DNA of 64,000 bases from Parabacteroides distasonis. GTDB taxonomy: Bacteria; Bacteroidota; Bacteroidia; Bacteroidales; Tannerellaceae. The notes beneath the pieces were generated by a model. The model did no database searches. It had not been told where the DNA came from and was given only the letters and a program-made list of their open reading frames with translations. The position numbers were made by a program, and so were the translations under genes. Location of the stretch: contig JAFBIR010000006.1 of assembly GCA_021531385.1 (NCBI GenBank), positions 124,001 to 188,000 of the forward strand. The letters run 5' to 3'. The first letter of the stretch is position 1. Every line of letters begins with the position of its first letter. Of this stretch, positions 17,512-26,036 are shown piece after piece.

Positions 17512-17556
17512 AATCACCTCCTTCTTGTAACCGCAGGTGGCACGGATTGTGTTCGT
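17512..17556 (-). pseudogene. Second GH97-like C-terminal remnant
   Basis: The minus strand reads NTIRATCGYKKEVIP, similar to NADRAACDYKREVQ of the intact GH97 protein. Over the core CTTGTA...GGCACGG, 18 of 22 bases match the GH97 gene and all four differences are transitions. Together with 16660-16708 it brackets the DUF4160/DUF2442 pair. Too short to be certain. Confidence 0.35.
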
Positions 17557-17600
17557 ATAGACAACAGATCGCATCCAATGCGATCATATTACAAAGAAAA

Positions 17601-17640
17601 GCCCCCGAAGAGGACATGATCCAATCTTCGGGGGCGTTTC
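17601..17640 (+). terminator. Terminator of the DUF4160/DUF2442 operon
   Basis: GCCCCCGAAGA (17601-17611) pairs perfectly with TCTTCGGGGGC (17625-17635) around a 13-base loop, followed by GTTTCTGTT. It lies 108 bases after the DUF2442 stop. Confidence 0.75.
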
Positions 17641-17708
17641 TGTTATACAAAACCGGTCATTCCGGCTCGATGCTTCATGACCCATCAAACCACATCCGGA
17701 TTCTCAGG

Positions 17709-17733
17709 TTCGGGTTCTGGTTCCGGCTCCGGC
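17709..17733. repeat. Short TTCnGG-type hexamer repeat
   Basis: Four adjacent hexamers (TTCGGG, TTCTGG, TTCCGG, CTCCGG) would encode Gly-Ser on the plus strand or Pro-Glu on the minus strand (a PEPEPEPEPENPDVV tail before a TGA). A stop lies directly before the Pro-Glu frame, so it may be the scrap of a lost gene's 3' end. Nothing functional is supported. Confidence 0.35.
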
Positions 17734-17800
17734 ACAGGTCAAATGACTTGGATGCACGAAGATACGCATTTTAATCCAAAATCATTAAACATCTGCACCT

Positions 17801-17975
17801 ATTGCAAAATGCTTTCAAAATCGGTTGAAACCTTTGCACACTCCGCACAATGCCTTCAAAGGCGGTTGAAACCTTCACGCGCTCCGCGAAATGCTTTCAA
17901 AGGCGTTTGAAACCTTTGCGCGCTCCGCGAAATGCTTTCCGAACCCTCGAAAATCTCCACGCGCTCCGCGATTAC
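17801..17975. repeat. Second array of the 41-bp repeat family, about four units
   Basis: Units start with GAAA at 17827, 17868, 17909 and 17949 (periods 41, 41, 40), preceded by a partial unit from about 17801. The sequence GAAACCTTTGCGCGCTCCGC, then GAAATGCTTTC, is the same family as the array at 10707-11075 but more diverged between units. It runs right up to the stop codon of the GH78 gene at 17972, so its last bases overlap that gene's 3' end. Together with the terminator, it accounts for most of the 478-base gap from 17494 to 17971. Confidence 0.9.
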
Positions 17976-20635
17976 CTGTCACAAACCACCAGGTACTTGC
18001 CTGACTGAAGCTCCAAACGGTCTTCCCCCTGGAGTTGCACACCATTCAACGTAACTGGAGTAAATGACTGAGGAGGAATGAATGTGGCCGTACTGCCAAT
18101 CGGCACCTCCACCTCAACCGACAAGGAATGAGGCTCCAACGTCCAGTTGACGGTCACATTTCCATAAGGCGTATGTTTGGAGGCATTCACCCATGTCAAG
18201 CCATCCACCATTTGAGGCTTAATGAAAATATGTTGGTAGCCCGGTCGCTCTTCATCAGGCAGGATTCCCGCCAATGCTTGATAGAACCAAGAGCCAATTC
18301 CATTGTAGCAATTGTGAATATGGCTACGCGCACCATTCCAATGCTCCCACGTTGTGGTCGCTCCATTGTCGATCATATACAAATAGCCCGGATAACCGTG
18401 TTGCTTCAGCATCTGATACATAAAGTCCGCTTTTCCTTCTCGGGTAGCCCATTGCGTGATGACAGGAACGCCCACTAAACCAGTTGACAAATGTCCTTTG
18501 AACCGATCAGCGGTTACCTGCATCAATGTACTTACCACAGCCTCCTTCAAAGCATCCGGCGTGACACCTGCCAGCATTGGATAGACCAGATCAATCTGTG
18601 TCCCTGTCGCATAGCTGGCGTTGTCAGGCAAATAGCAACGGTCTTGGATGCGCTTAATCAGGGATGCATAGTTATCCGCGAACCGCTTCATCTCTTCGTT
18701 TAGCCCTAAATGTGCGGCAATCTTGCGCATCGTGTCATAGCATACGGCCACGAAACAGTTATTCACCAAGCGAACAGAGGCAGGATCTTGCTGATCAATG
18801 CCCGTGGGCGTAGCCCAATCGCCCAGGTACCAGTTCCGATAGTCCGTGGCAGGCCATTCCTCCAATAATCCCTCCGGAGAGTAACGCTCCACATAGCCAA
18901 TCCACCGCTTCATCTCCTCATAATAGGCCTTCAACAGGCTATCATCGCCATAGTTCACATAAGTCTGCCAAGAACCCGTGATGAGGAAACCACACCAGAA
19001 CGGACCACCGCCCGCTGAGAAAGGATTGGGTGCCGTGTGAGGCATACTTCCGTCCTCCCGCAAGCAATCGCTCCAAGCCTGCATCCAATTCTGATAGGTC
19101 GGGGCGAGGTCGAACATCGTTTGCGCCGTCAAGGTAGAGGCATTGCCATCCCCTCCGTAGCCCAACCGCTCGATATGCGGACAATCCACCAAATCTCCAC
19201 CGATCATCAAACAGCTCAACGTATATTGAATCAGGTCATGGATCTTATTCAGATCTTCGTCGGAGCAGGCAAAAGCAGAATGCCCCGCATAATCTGTATG
19301 GATCAGTTGAGCCGTGACATCCTCCAAAGCGGGAGCTTCTTTCAAGCCTGACACTTTCAAATAGCGATAGGCATGATAGTTGAATTTATTGCAAAAAGAT
19401 TCCTCACCCTTGCCGGAGGCCACATAAAGATCCTCGAACAGGCCATCCCTGAATTGTCCCTGCTCGTCCAGGAAATCGCAATAGCTGATCCGCACCTGCT
19501 GGTTTGTCTCTAACGGAGGGAAACAGATCTTTGTCCAGCCGGTGAGATTGGTACCCATGTCATACACCCATGCCGAGTCGCTCACGGCAATGACGCACGT
19601 TGGATGCCATGTTTTTTGGATGCGATTCAATTCCACCCGTTGAGGAGTTGCCTGGTGCTCCGGGATGTTAGTCTCCACTGCGGATGTCCACGACATCGCG
19701 TCCAAAGTAGCGGTCGTCATGTCAGGCAGCAGCATAGAACCGTCCACGCGCTCACCACTGAGATAATAGGCTTTCAGCGGCTGATAGCCACCTACGCGCA
19801 CCTGCCAAGTGCCATTTGTAGCCACCACGGTAGTCACCGATTCTTTCTCCACAATATCTAACTGAGCCCTGACGAAGGGTCCATTTTCCACCACGCCAGG
19901 AAAACCATCCACATACCAGCCTCGGCCCAACCAAAGCAGAAGATCGTTCTGCCCCTCGTGCAGCAAATCGGTCACGTCATAGGTCACTACCAACGAACGT
20001 TTATTGAATTGGCTCACCGCGGGGGTGAGCACTGCATCGGTTACCGGTTGGCCGTTTAAGTAAGCCTCGTGATAGCCCAATGCGTTCACGTGGAGCAAAG
20101 CCTTTCCAGTCAATCCCGTATAGTCAAACGTTTGCCGGAACTGAGGAGATTGGGGTTTTCCACTTATGGAATCCTCCCCGATAAATACCGCATGCCAATC
20201 CTCGGGGCGCAACAGCCCGACCGAGAAACAGGCAGGTGCACTCCATGCGGAAGGCTCACCCGCCTCATCCCAAACACGTACCTTCCAATAACCTACCCAA
20301 TTGGAAGCAAGCGACGAACCACCGTAGGCCACCCCAACCGATTGATCAGAAAGTATCTTTCCCGAATCCCATAAATCCGCTTCGCCCTCCTTCAAATCCT
20401 GCTCAGTCGAAGCGACCAGAATCTGGTAGGCCGTCTGCCGAGCCGCCTGCTTGTCTGCACGCATCTGCCAGCTGAAACGCGGTTCCACCGTTGCAATACC
20501 CATCGGATTCTCCAACCCTTCACACAGGAGTTTCTCCACCCGAAGATCAGAGGATTGACAGGCGATCAGCAAAAGGGCAAACCATGCCCCAAAGAGGAAT
20601 TTGGCTTGCCCTTTGATATGAATTTTCATTGCCAT
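17972..20635 (-). CDS. GH78 alpha-L-rhamnosidase lipoprotein
   Basis: An 887-residue lipoprotein (lipobox LLIAC, Cys at about 26) with the full GH78 architecture. An N-terminal fibronectin-like domain (LCEGLENPMGI, PRFSWQM) is followed by concanavalin-like beta domains (YHEAYLNGQPVTDAVLTPAVSQ), the alpha/alpha-barrel with DCPHIERLGYGGDGN at about 485, and a C-terminal beta domain. It should release alpha-L-rhamnose from rhamnogalacturonan, arabinogalactan or a similar glycan, and is probably anchored to the outer membrane. The 3' end touches the 41-bp repeat array. It starts 23 bases after the stop of the 826-residue lipoprotein gene, so they are probably co-transcribed. Confidence 0.92.
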   Translation of the reverse strand: MAMKIHIKGQAKFLFGAWFALLLIACQSSDLRVEKLLCEGLENPMGIATVEPRFSWQMRADKQAARQTAYQILVASTEQDLKEGEADLWDSGKILSDQSVGVAYGGSSLASNWVGYWKVRVWDEAGEPSAWSAPACFSVGLLRPEDWHAVFIGEDSISGKPQSPQFRQTFDYTGLTGKALLHVNALGYHEAYLNGQPVTDAVLTPAVSQFNKRSLVVTYDVTDLLHEGQNDLLLWLGRGWYVDGFPGVVENGPFVRAQLDIVEKESVTTVVATNGTWQVRVGGYQPLKAYYLSGERVDGSMLLPDMTTATLDAMSWTSAVETNIPEHQATPQRVELNRIQKTWHPTCVIAVSDSAWVYDMGTNLTGWTKICFPPLETNQQVRISYCDFLDEQGQFRDGLFEDLYVASGKGEESFCNKFNYHAYRYLKVSGLKEAPALEDVTAQLIHTDYAGHSAFACSDEDLNKIHDLIQYTLSCLMIGGDLVDCPHIERLGYGGDGNASTLTAQTMFDLAPTYQNWMQAWSDCLREDGSMPHTAPNPFSAGGGPFWCGFLITGSWQTYVNYGDDSLLKAYYEEMKRWIGYVERYSPEGLLEEWPATDYRNWYLGDWATPTGIDQQDPASVRLVNNCFVAVCYDTMRKIAAHLGLNEEMKRFADNYASLIKRIQDRCYLPDNASYATGTQIDLVYPMLAGVTPDALKEAVVSTLMQVTADRFKGHLSTGLVGVPVITQWATREGKADFMYQMLKQHGYPGYLYMIDNGATTTWEHWNGARSHIHNCYNGIGSWFYQALAGILPDEERPGYQHIFIKPQMVDGLTWVNASKHTPYGNVTVNWTLEPHSLSVEVEVPIGSTATFIPPQSFTPVTLNGVQLQGEDRLELQSGKYLVVCDR

Positions 20636-20658
20636 ATTTGTATGTAAGATGATGAAAT

Positions 20659-23130
20659 TTACTTATACGTTAACCAAGTTGTCACGTTGGCCTCTCGATC
20701 CGCCACGAAGCGAATCCAGCGGGCTTGGAAGCTCTCCGGGAAATCATATTCGCAAGATTGACCTGCCCGTACCGTCCATGCCTGATAAGCCATCCAGTCA
20801 CCATTGCCGGTCGGATCCACCTCCAACGTGATGGTGGCTGCCCGATCAGCCTCCAGGGTCAACGACTTCTGGTCGTAACAAGCAATCAGATAGGGATCGG
20901 ACTTCTCACCAGCCTTCACTTGGGCATCCTTCCACGGACCGCCCTGGCCCACCGGCTTGCCCATCTCCCACAAGTCGTCAATCACACCTACCCAAACTGC
21001 GGCCTGCCTGTCGTCGGAGATCACGATATGCGGATTATTCTTTCCCTCTTCGGGTGTCACACCCGTCAAGACCAACATACCCCGGTAGGAGGCATAATCC
21101 TGAATCCGGAAGGGATGAGTCGCCACCGGACGCATCTTCGCATAACCGTCCGCATTCTCAGCCGGCAATTCGTAGAAGGTACCCATGCAGGAGAAGAGGT
21201 CACGTTCCGTAGCCACCTCCCGACAGATGCGCAACTGCCCTTGGTCGGTCAACGGACGATAGACATCTTGGCCCAACGGCAGACGCCAACGACGGCCTGC
21301 ATCATCCACCACCAAGACCGAACCAGCCTCGATGCTGACCACCTGTTGCGGAATGGCAAACTGCTCCCGCACGAAGGTAGCCGTCTCCGGATCCTCCTTA
21401 CGCACCAGCTCCAGCCGGTCGCCCATCTCGTAATAGCCCACTTCGGCCGTCTGTCCATCCATTGTCCGATTGGCCAAGAAGCCCAATGCCCGACGGTCAT
21501 TGCCCAAGCCATACAGCAGACCGCCTGTGGTGGTTGAAGACTCGACCGGAGTCAGTCCGCAGAACATCGCATCATAACCGGTCGGACGCTTATCATCCGA
21601 CGTATAATTGAAGCTGACCGTCGTTTCGGTCATCCGGTCACAAATCACACGGACCCATTCGCCCTTCTCTTCCGACGCAAAGGGAACCGCTACCGACTGG
21701 CCGGCCTCCACCCGAACCTGCTTCAAGCTCGTCCACTGGCCATCACCAGCCCGATCCACTTCGAAGGTAAAGGTAGCCGCCTGACGCCCCTTGTTCTGTA
21801 CCCAAGCCATCCGTTGCGGCCAGCCACTGAACAGGAAGGGTTCGGAAGGCTCGTTCGCCCGAACCGTCTCCTTGGCCCAGACAGCCCCTTCGGCTGTAGC
21901 CGGTCCCAATTCGTCCGGACGACTCAAGGAGGTGAACCAAAGATTTGAATTGGACTGTCCCGGTCCCTCGATCTGGCCTTTGGCCTTCCGCTTGTTGAGG
22001 AACTCCTTCTGGGCCGAATCGTCACAACCGAACACCAGCTGATCCTGCCAGCGGGTAAAGTCGCCAATCACCTTCAGATAGGCCGACCGAGGACGAATAC
22101 CGGCCGCATGAGCAGCCGTAAAGTCGCCCGGGAAATGCCAGAACATGCCATGCATGGTCATCAGATACTCCGGCTGATCCGGTGTACCCACATTCCGGAT
22201 GCGAGGCCATTCCGTATTCCAGCCATAGGCTCCATCGTAACTATGGCTCGCTTTGGGCAACCGATAGAAGGTCCAGCCCGTTTTCGCATCCCGCACGCCC
22301 AACAAAACCGACTTGTAGTCCCAACCCGTGGCCCAAATCGGATCGGTCTCGGGATTCGCATTGCCATAGATACCGCCCGGGCCCGTCACTTCGGTAAACT
22401 GATTCCGTCGAACCAGCTTCCAATCCGTTCCATCCCATTCAGCCAGACAGCCCGCTTCCATATCAAACTTCTTCAAAGCCTCTTGCGTGCCCTCACCATT
22501 GTTGGTGAAATAGAGATGGCCCTGGCCCGAATAGAGCCCCTTGCCATGGACACCCGGCAGCAGGTCATTGATCGGACTGGCATCCGTATCGTTCTGTTTC
22601 TGTTGCTTCCGGTTGCCGTCCGGATAGAGTTCATGCACCTCCAACGTGTGGACATCCACCTCATAGAAGCCCTCCTCCATCGTACCGTAATAGATCTTGC
22701 CAGCCGGATCAGTCAAGTGACGGGCATTGCCCGTATGACGTCCGGACATCTGGTCGTAGGGGATCACCCGCACCTGACCTGTCTTGTCGATCGCATAGGG
22801 ACCGATGAAGAGCTGTTCGCTCTCCGGATGGATCATGCGGTTAGCAGGTGTACCTCCGATACTCTCGGGATAGACGGTCTGCTGATAATCAGGCGAAACG
22901 GAATAGAGCTTGTCGGACGAACCGTTGGGCAAGTGAGGCCCGTAGGTAATCACCCACAGGCGGTCTGCCCAAGGCACGACGGCACCCGTACCACATTCCC
23001 CCTCGTTGTTGTAATAGGCCAACCGGGGATAAATACCGGAAATCGAATCCGGTTTGTTTTGTTCGTTGGGAGCCGTTGAACATCCCACCAGACAGGATGC
23101 CAACGCTACCACCCAATAATTCAATTTCAT
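20659..23130 (-). CDS. Large unrecognised lipoprotein, beta-propeller-like
   Basis: About 823 residues from the ATG at 23130. An in-frame ATG three codons upstream at 23139 is an alternative. The signal peptide ends in a lipobox (SCLVGC), so it is probably outer-membrane anchored. The N-terminal 400 residues contain repeated blade-like strands (GAVVPWADRLWVITYG, QLFIGPYAIDKTGQVRVI, GKIYYGTMEEGFYEVDV, HLYFTNNGEG), suggestive of a beta-propeller. The C-terminal part carries two similar beta modules (TFEVDRAGDGQWTSLKQVRVEAGQSVAVPF and ITLEVDPTGNGDWMAYQAWTVRAGQS...). I do not recognise the family. Several rhamnose-acting propeller enzymes exist in Bacteroidetes, and its place between a GH78 gene and the SusC/SusD remnant makes a glycan-binding or lyase/hydrolase role plausible, but that is inference. 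Confidence 0.7.
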   Translation of the reverse strand: MKLNYWVVALASCLVGCSTAPNEQNKPDSISGIYPRLAYYNNEGECGTGAVVPWADRLWVITYGPHLPNGSSDKLYSVSPDYQQTVYPESIGGTPANRMIHPESEQLFIGPYAIDKTGQVRVIPYDQMSGRHTGNARHLTDPAGKIYYGTMEEGFYEVDVHTLEVHELYPDGNRKQQKQNDTDASPINDLLPGVHGKGLYSGQGHLYFTNNGEGTQEALKKFDMEAGCLAEWDGTDWKLVRRNQFTEVTGPGGIYGNANPETDPIWATGWDYKSVLLGVRDAKTGWTFYRLPKASHSYDGAYGWNTEWPRIRNVGTPDQPEYLMTMHGMFWHFPGDFTAAHAAGIRPRSAYLKVIGDFTRWQDQLVFGCDDSAQKEFLNKRKAKGQIEGPGQSNSNLWFTSLSRPDELGPATAEGAVWAKETVRANEPSEPFLFSGWPQRMAWVQNKGRQAATFTFEVDRAGDGQWTSLKQVRVEAGQSVAVPFASEEKGEWVRVICDRMTETTVSFNYTSDDKRPTGYDAMFCGLTPVESSTTTGGLLYGLGNDRRALGFLANRTMDGQTAEVGYYEMGDRLELVRKEDPETATFVREQFAIPQQVVSIEAGSVLVVDDAGRRWRLPLGQDVYRPLTDQGQLRICREVATERDLFSCMGTFYELPAENADGYAKMRPVATHPFRIQDYASYRGMLVLTGVTPEEGKNNPHIVISDDRQAAVWVGVIDDLWEMGKPVGQGGPWKDAQVKAGEKSDPYLIACYDQKSLTLEADRAATITLEVDPTGNGDWMAYQAWTVRAGQSCEYDFPESFQARWIRFVADREANVTTWLTYK

Positions 23131-23166
23131 ATTATACAACTAATTAGATTACGTAATTATACAAGA

Positions 23167-23207
23167 TAGGCTCCTCATCTATAACATGCGTATAAAAGAG
23201 GAGCCTA
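23167..23207 (-). terminator. Hairpin after the SusC/SusD remnant
   Basis: TAGGCTCCTC (23167-23176) pairs perfectly with GAGGAGCCTA (23198-23207) around a 21-base loop. It lies 20 bases after the stop of the SusD-derived end, where Bacteroidetes susCD transcripts often carry a processing or partial terminator. There is no T-run, so efficiency is doubtful. Confidence 0.5.
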
Positions 23208-23227
23208 AAGGTAACAATAAAAAACGA

Positions 23228-24493
23228 TTACCAATTGGGATTCTGAGTCAAACTTTCATTAATCAGACGGTCAGAAGCCGGAATGGGCCACAAATAATCC
23301 CGATCTTCATTGAATTTCCGCTCGGTAGCCACAACGATATAGCCTGCATCCACCATCGGTTGCATGTCGGCAATACCATCTTCGTCAATATGCGGCACTC
23401 CACCAAACGGATAGTTGCCATCCTTCCAGTTCTGGATCAGCTGTTTGTATTCAGCCGACACCTGACTCTCGTCGCCCTCCCAAGAGGTGGAACCCGACCA
23501 GGCACGCTTCAAGAAATAGACCGGACGGTTATACACCTTGCCGGCAATGCACCAACGGATCAAGTCGTTGTAGCGATGTCCCTCCCAAGCCAGCTCGATA
23601 AAACGTTCTGTACGGAGGATGGTACGCAATTTCTGTTGGGAATCGGCCAGTACACGCGGGTAGGTCAAACCGGTTCCGTTGTAGGCACGTGCACGCAACT
23701 GGTTGATGGTCGCATCCAGCACCTCCTGTGAGCATTGGCTCTGCTCGTTCATGGCCTCGGCATACATCAGCAGGACATCGCCATACCGCATCACCGGATA
23801 GGCGGTCGGAGCTCCGGGCGATCCGGACAAACGGGTCACCTCTACACCGGAGATCTGTCCCTGCATGGCCGTCGAAAGCATCTGGGTCGAACGTTCCGTC
23901 AACGAAGCACCTTTGATGCTGGATATCGGACCGGTCAAATCACCCTTACGTGCCGTACCATAACCGATCACCACGACTTCATCCAAGGCTTGTGAGTCCT
24001 CCCCCAACGTGATGGATAATTGGCTGCGGTTGTTGACAGCTACCTCTTGAGCCTCGTAACCAATGTAGGAGATAGCCAGTTGCGCATTGCCCAGAGCCTC
24101 TAACGAGAAGTTTCCGTCAATGTCGGTAATGGTTCCGTTGGTGGTTCCCTTGACTACGACGTTGGCACCGATGATGAGCTCGCCGTTCTTATCGAGCACG
24201 GTACCTTTTACCCGCTTACTCTGCTGTGTGCTGGCATTCGTAGCTGACTGGCGAGTGAGCACAATGTTGTTGCCCTCCATCTCGTAGGTGACTCCAGTCC
24301 CGGCAAAGAGCTGTTGCAACACGGAGGCGACTGTCTGATTGGAAGCATTGATCGAGATGGGTCGATTGGTATCGACATTTTTCTTGTCATAGACAAACAG
24401 ATAGTTGGTCTGCTTCTCGATGTCGTTGAGCACTTGGATGGTCTTCGCATGCTGGCGATTGAGCGAAACCTTCTCATTTTGCGCAAATGCGCT
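23228..24493 (-). pseudogene. SusC N-terminus fused in frame to SusD C-terminus (deletion remnant)
   Basis: The frame begins at the end of a SusC signal peptide (CSAFAQNEKVSLN). It continues through an STN domain (to about residue 100 of the open frame), a carboxypeptidase-regulatory-like domain (KGTVLDKNGELIIGANVVVKGTTNGTITDIDGNFSL, in part), a TonB box (ALDEVVVIGYGTARKGDLTG) and the start of the plug (GQISGVEVTRLSGSPGA). It then jumps to SusD C-terminal sequence (YPVMRYGDVLLMYAEAMNE, ELAWEGHRYNDLIRW, WPIPASDRLINESLTQNPNW). The SusC barrel and SusD N-terminal half are missing, with the junction near 23808. No stop or frameshift is present, but there is also no proper start or export signal. 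It cannot make a working transporter. Confidence 0.9.
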
Positions 24494-24872
24494 GCAAGGT
24501 TTGCCGAACGAGCTGTTGAAGTTCCTCGGAGAAGAGCTCTTGCGGATCACAGTCTTGCAAGGTGCGGATGCGGAAAGCCAACTCTCGTTCCGCCGATTGG
24601 AAGAGCTCCTCCTCCACCGTTATCCGAACCTGTTGGTGGCGCAGGTAATTCAAGGAAAGGTGCTTAACTAAGGTTAGGATATAGGCACGGGGATTGGTAT
24701 CGACATCCAGCTCGTCTCGCTTCATCCAATATTGGACCATCGCCTCCGAAAAGATGTCTTCCGCAACCTCCCAATCCCGTATGTAGGAGTAGGCAAATTG
24801 CGTAAAAGGCTTCCGACAACGTTCGAACAACGTCGTAAAATCCTCCCGTTCCGTTTTCACTTTCTTTTCCAT
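24474..24872 (-). pseudogene. ECF sigma factor, truncated before region 4
   Basis: The frame from the ATG at 24872 (MEKKVKTERED) gives about 132 residues with sigma region 2 (FAYSYIRDWEVAEDIFSEAMVQYW) and the linker (NPRAYILTLVKHLSLNYLRHQQVR). It ends at RICAK, where region 4 should begin. The sequence then continues in another frame as the SusC N-terminus, so the DNA is a direct sigma/SusC join near 24487-24497. The -35-recognising region 4 and the anti-sigma gene normally found between the two are gone. An intact -7 box remains at 24883-24890. Expression of a dead sigma fragment is possible. Confidence 0.85.
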
Positions 24873-24882
24873 GATTTGCGGG

Positions 24883-24890
24883 CAAAGATA
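24883..24890 (-). promoter_or_regulatory. -7 box of the sigma-factor remnant
   Basis: Minus-strand TATCTTTG is a perfect TAnnTTTG box, with a TTTG 22 bases upstream as a possible -33. The transcript would start only a few bases before the ATG at 24872. Confidence 0.55.
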
Positions 24891-24941
24891 CATTTTTTTT
24901 CAAAGTAGCCCACAAACCCTGTTCCGAGCCACTGTTTTTTG

Positions 24942-24949
24942 TATTTTTG
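24942..24949 (+). promoter_or_regulatory. -7 box of the threonine aldolase gene
   Basis: TATTTTTG matches TAnnTTTG 22 bases upstream of the ATG at 24972, divergent from the sigma-factor promoter. Confidence 0.5.
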
Positions 24950-24971
24950 GGCATTCAAAACGTAAAAGAAA

Positions 24972-26009
24972 ATGAGAAGTTTCGCAAGCGACAACAATTC
25001 AGGCGTGCATCCCCTGATCATGGATGCTATTCGAGAAGCAAATGATAATCATGCGGTAGGCTATGGCGATGACCCCTGGACAGCGGCAGCGACACAGCGA
25101 ATCAAAGAGGTGTTGGGAGAAGAGGCTGAGCCCTTTTTCGTATTCAACGGAACAGGTGCCAACGCCGTAGCCCTGCAAGCGGTGACCCGTCCTTTCCATA
25201 GTATTCTCTGTGCGGAGACGGCCCACATCAACGTGGATGAGTGTGGAGCACCGGGACGTATGACAGGCTGCGCCGTCATACCCATCCCTACCCCCGATGG
25301 CAAGCTGACACCGGAGTTAATCCGTCTGCACCTGAAGAATTTCGGGGTATGCCACCACTCTCAGCCCAAGGCTGTCTATATCTCGCAGGTGTCTGAGTTG
25401 GGTACGGTCTATACGATCGACGAGGTACGGGCAATCGCTGATCTGCTTCACGCCCATCAGATGTATCTTCACATGGATGGAGCCCGTTTGGCCAATGCCT
25501 GTGCCCACCTGGGTTGCACCATGCGGCAAGTGACCGTGGAGGCGGGTGTAGATATCCTCAGCTTCGGAGGCACGAAGAACGGCATGATGATGGGTGAAGC
25601 GGTGGTCTCCTTCCGTCCGGAGATCACGGAGAACTTGGCATTCATCCGTAAGCAATCGGCCCAATTGGCCTCCAAACTGCGCTACCTCTCCTGCCAGTTC
25701 ATCCCCTATTTGAGCAACGATCTTTGGCTGACGAACGCACGTCGCGCCAATGCGCAAGCGGAGAAGTTGGAGCAGATCCTCAAGCAATACCCGGAGATTC
25801 ACTTCACGCAGCAGATGGAGAGCAATCAGCTCTTCTTCACGCTTCCGACGGAGGCCTTGCACCGCCTGCAAGAGGAGTATTTCTTCTACATGTGGGATGA
25901 GTCGAAAAACGAGGCTCGCTTAGTGACTTCATGGGACACGACAGACGAAGACATAAACCGGTTGGCGAAGAGCTTAGCAGCATGCTTTGCCCCTTCGAAA
26001 AGTATTTGA
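24972..26009 (+). CDS. ltaE: Low-specificity L-threonine aldolase
   Basis: This PLP enzyme should split L-threonine or L-allo-threonine into glycine and acetaldehyde in the cytoplasm. The 345-residue length is typical of the family. The N-terminus FASDNNSGVHPLIM matches the usual substrate-contact segment, HMDGARLANACAHLG at about 168 supplies the Asp that holds the PLP ring nitrogen, and SFGGTKNGMMMGEA at about 199 contains the Schiff-base Lys. The closest alternative is another member of the beta-eliminating lyase family. It has its own -7 box and is followed after 27 bases by an EEP-family gene on the same strand. Confidence 0.88.
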   Translation: MRSFASDNNSGVHPLIMDAIREANDNHAVGYGDDPWTAAATQRIKEVLGEEAEPFFVFNGTGANAVALQAVTRPFHSILCAETAHINVDECGAPGRMTGCAVIPIPTPDGKLTPELIRLHLKNFGVCHHSQPKAVYISQVSELGTVYTIDEVRAIADLLHAHQMYLHMDGARLANACAHLGCTMRQVTVEAGVDILSFGGTKNGMMMGEAVVSFRPEITENLAFIRKQSAQLASKLRYLSCQFIPYLSNDLWLTNARRANAQAEKLEQILKQYPEIHFTQQMESNQLFFTLPTEALHRLQEEYFFYMWDESKNEARLVTSWDTTDEDINRLAKSLAACFAPSKSI

Positions 26010-26036
26010 TCATCCACAACACTTCAGCTATTTACT

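Noticed and set aside
17677-17910. Small Gly-Ser-rich protein on the plus strand
   Set aside because: It consists of a short hexamer repeat and then runs into the 41-bp array. No promoter or conserved part is seen.
23228-24550. A functional hybrid transport protein
   Set aside because: The SusC barrel is deleted and no signal peptide or start is available, so it is a remnant.
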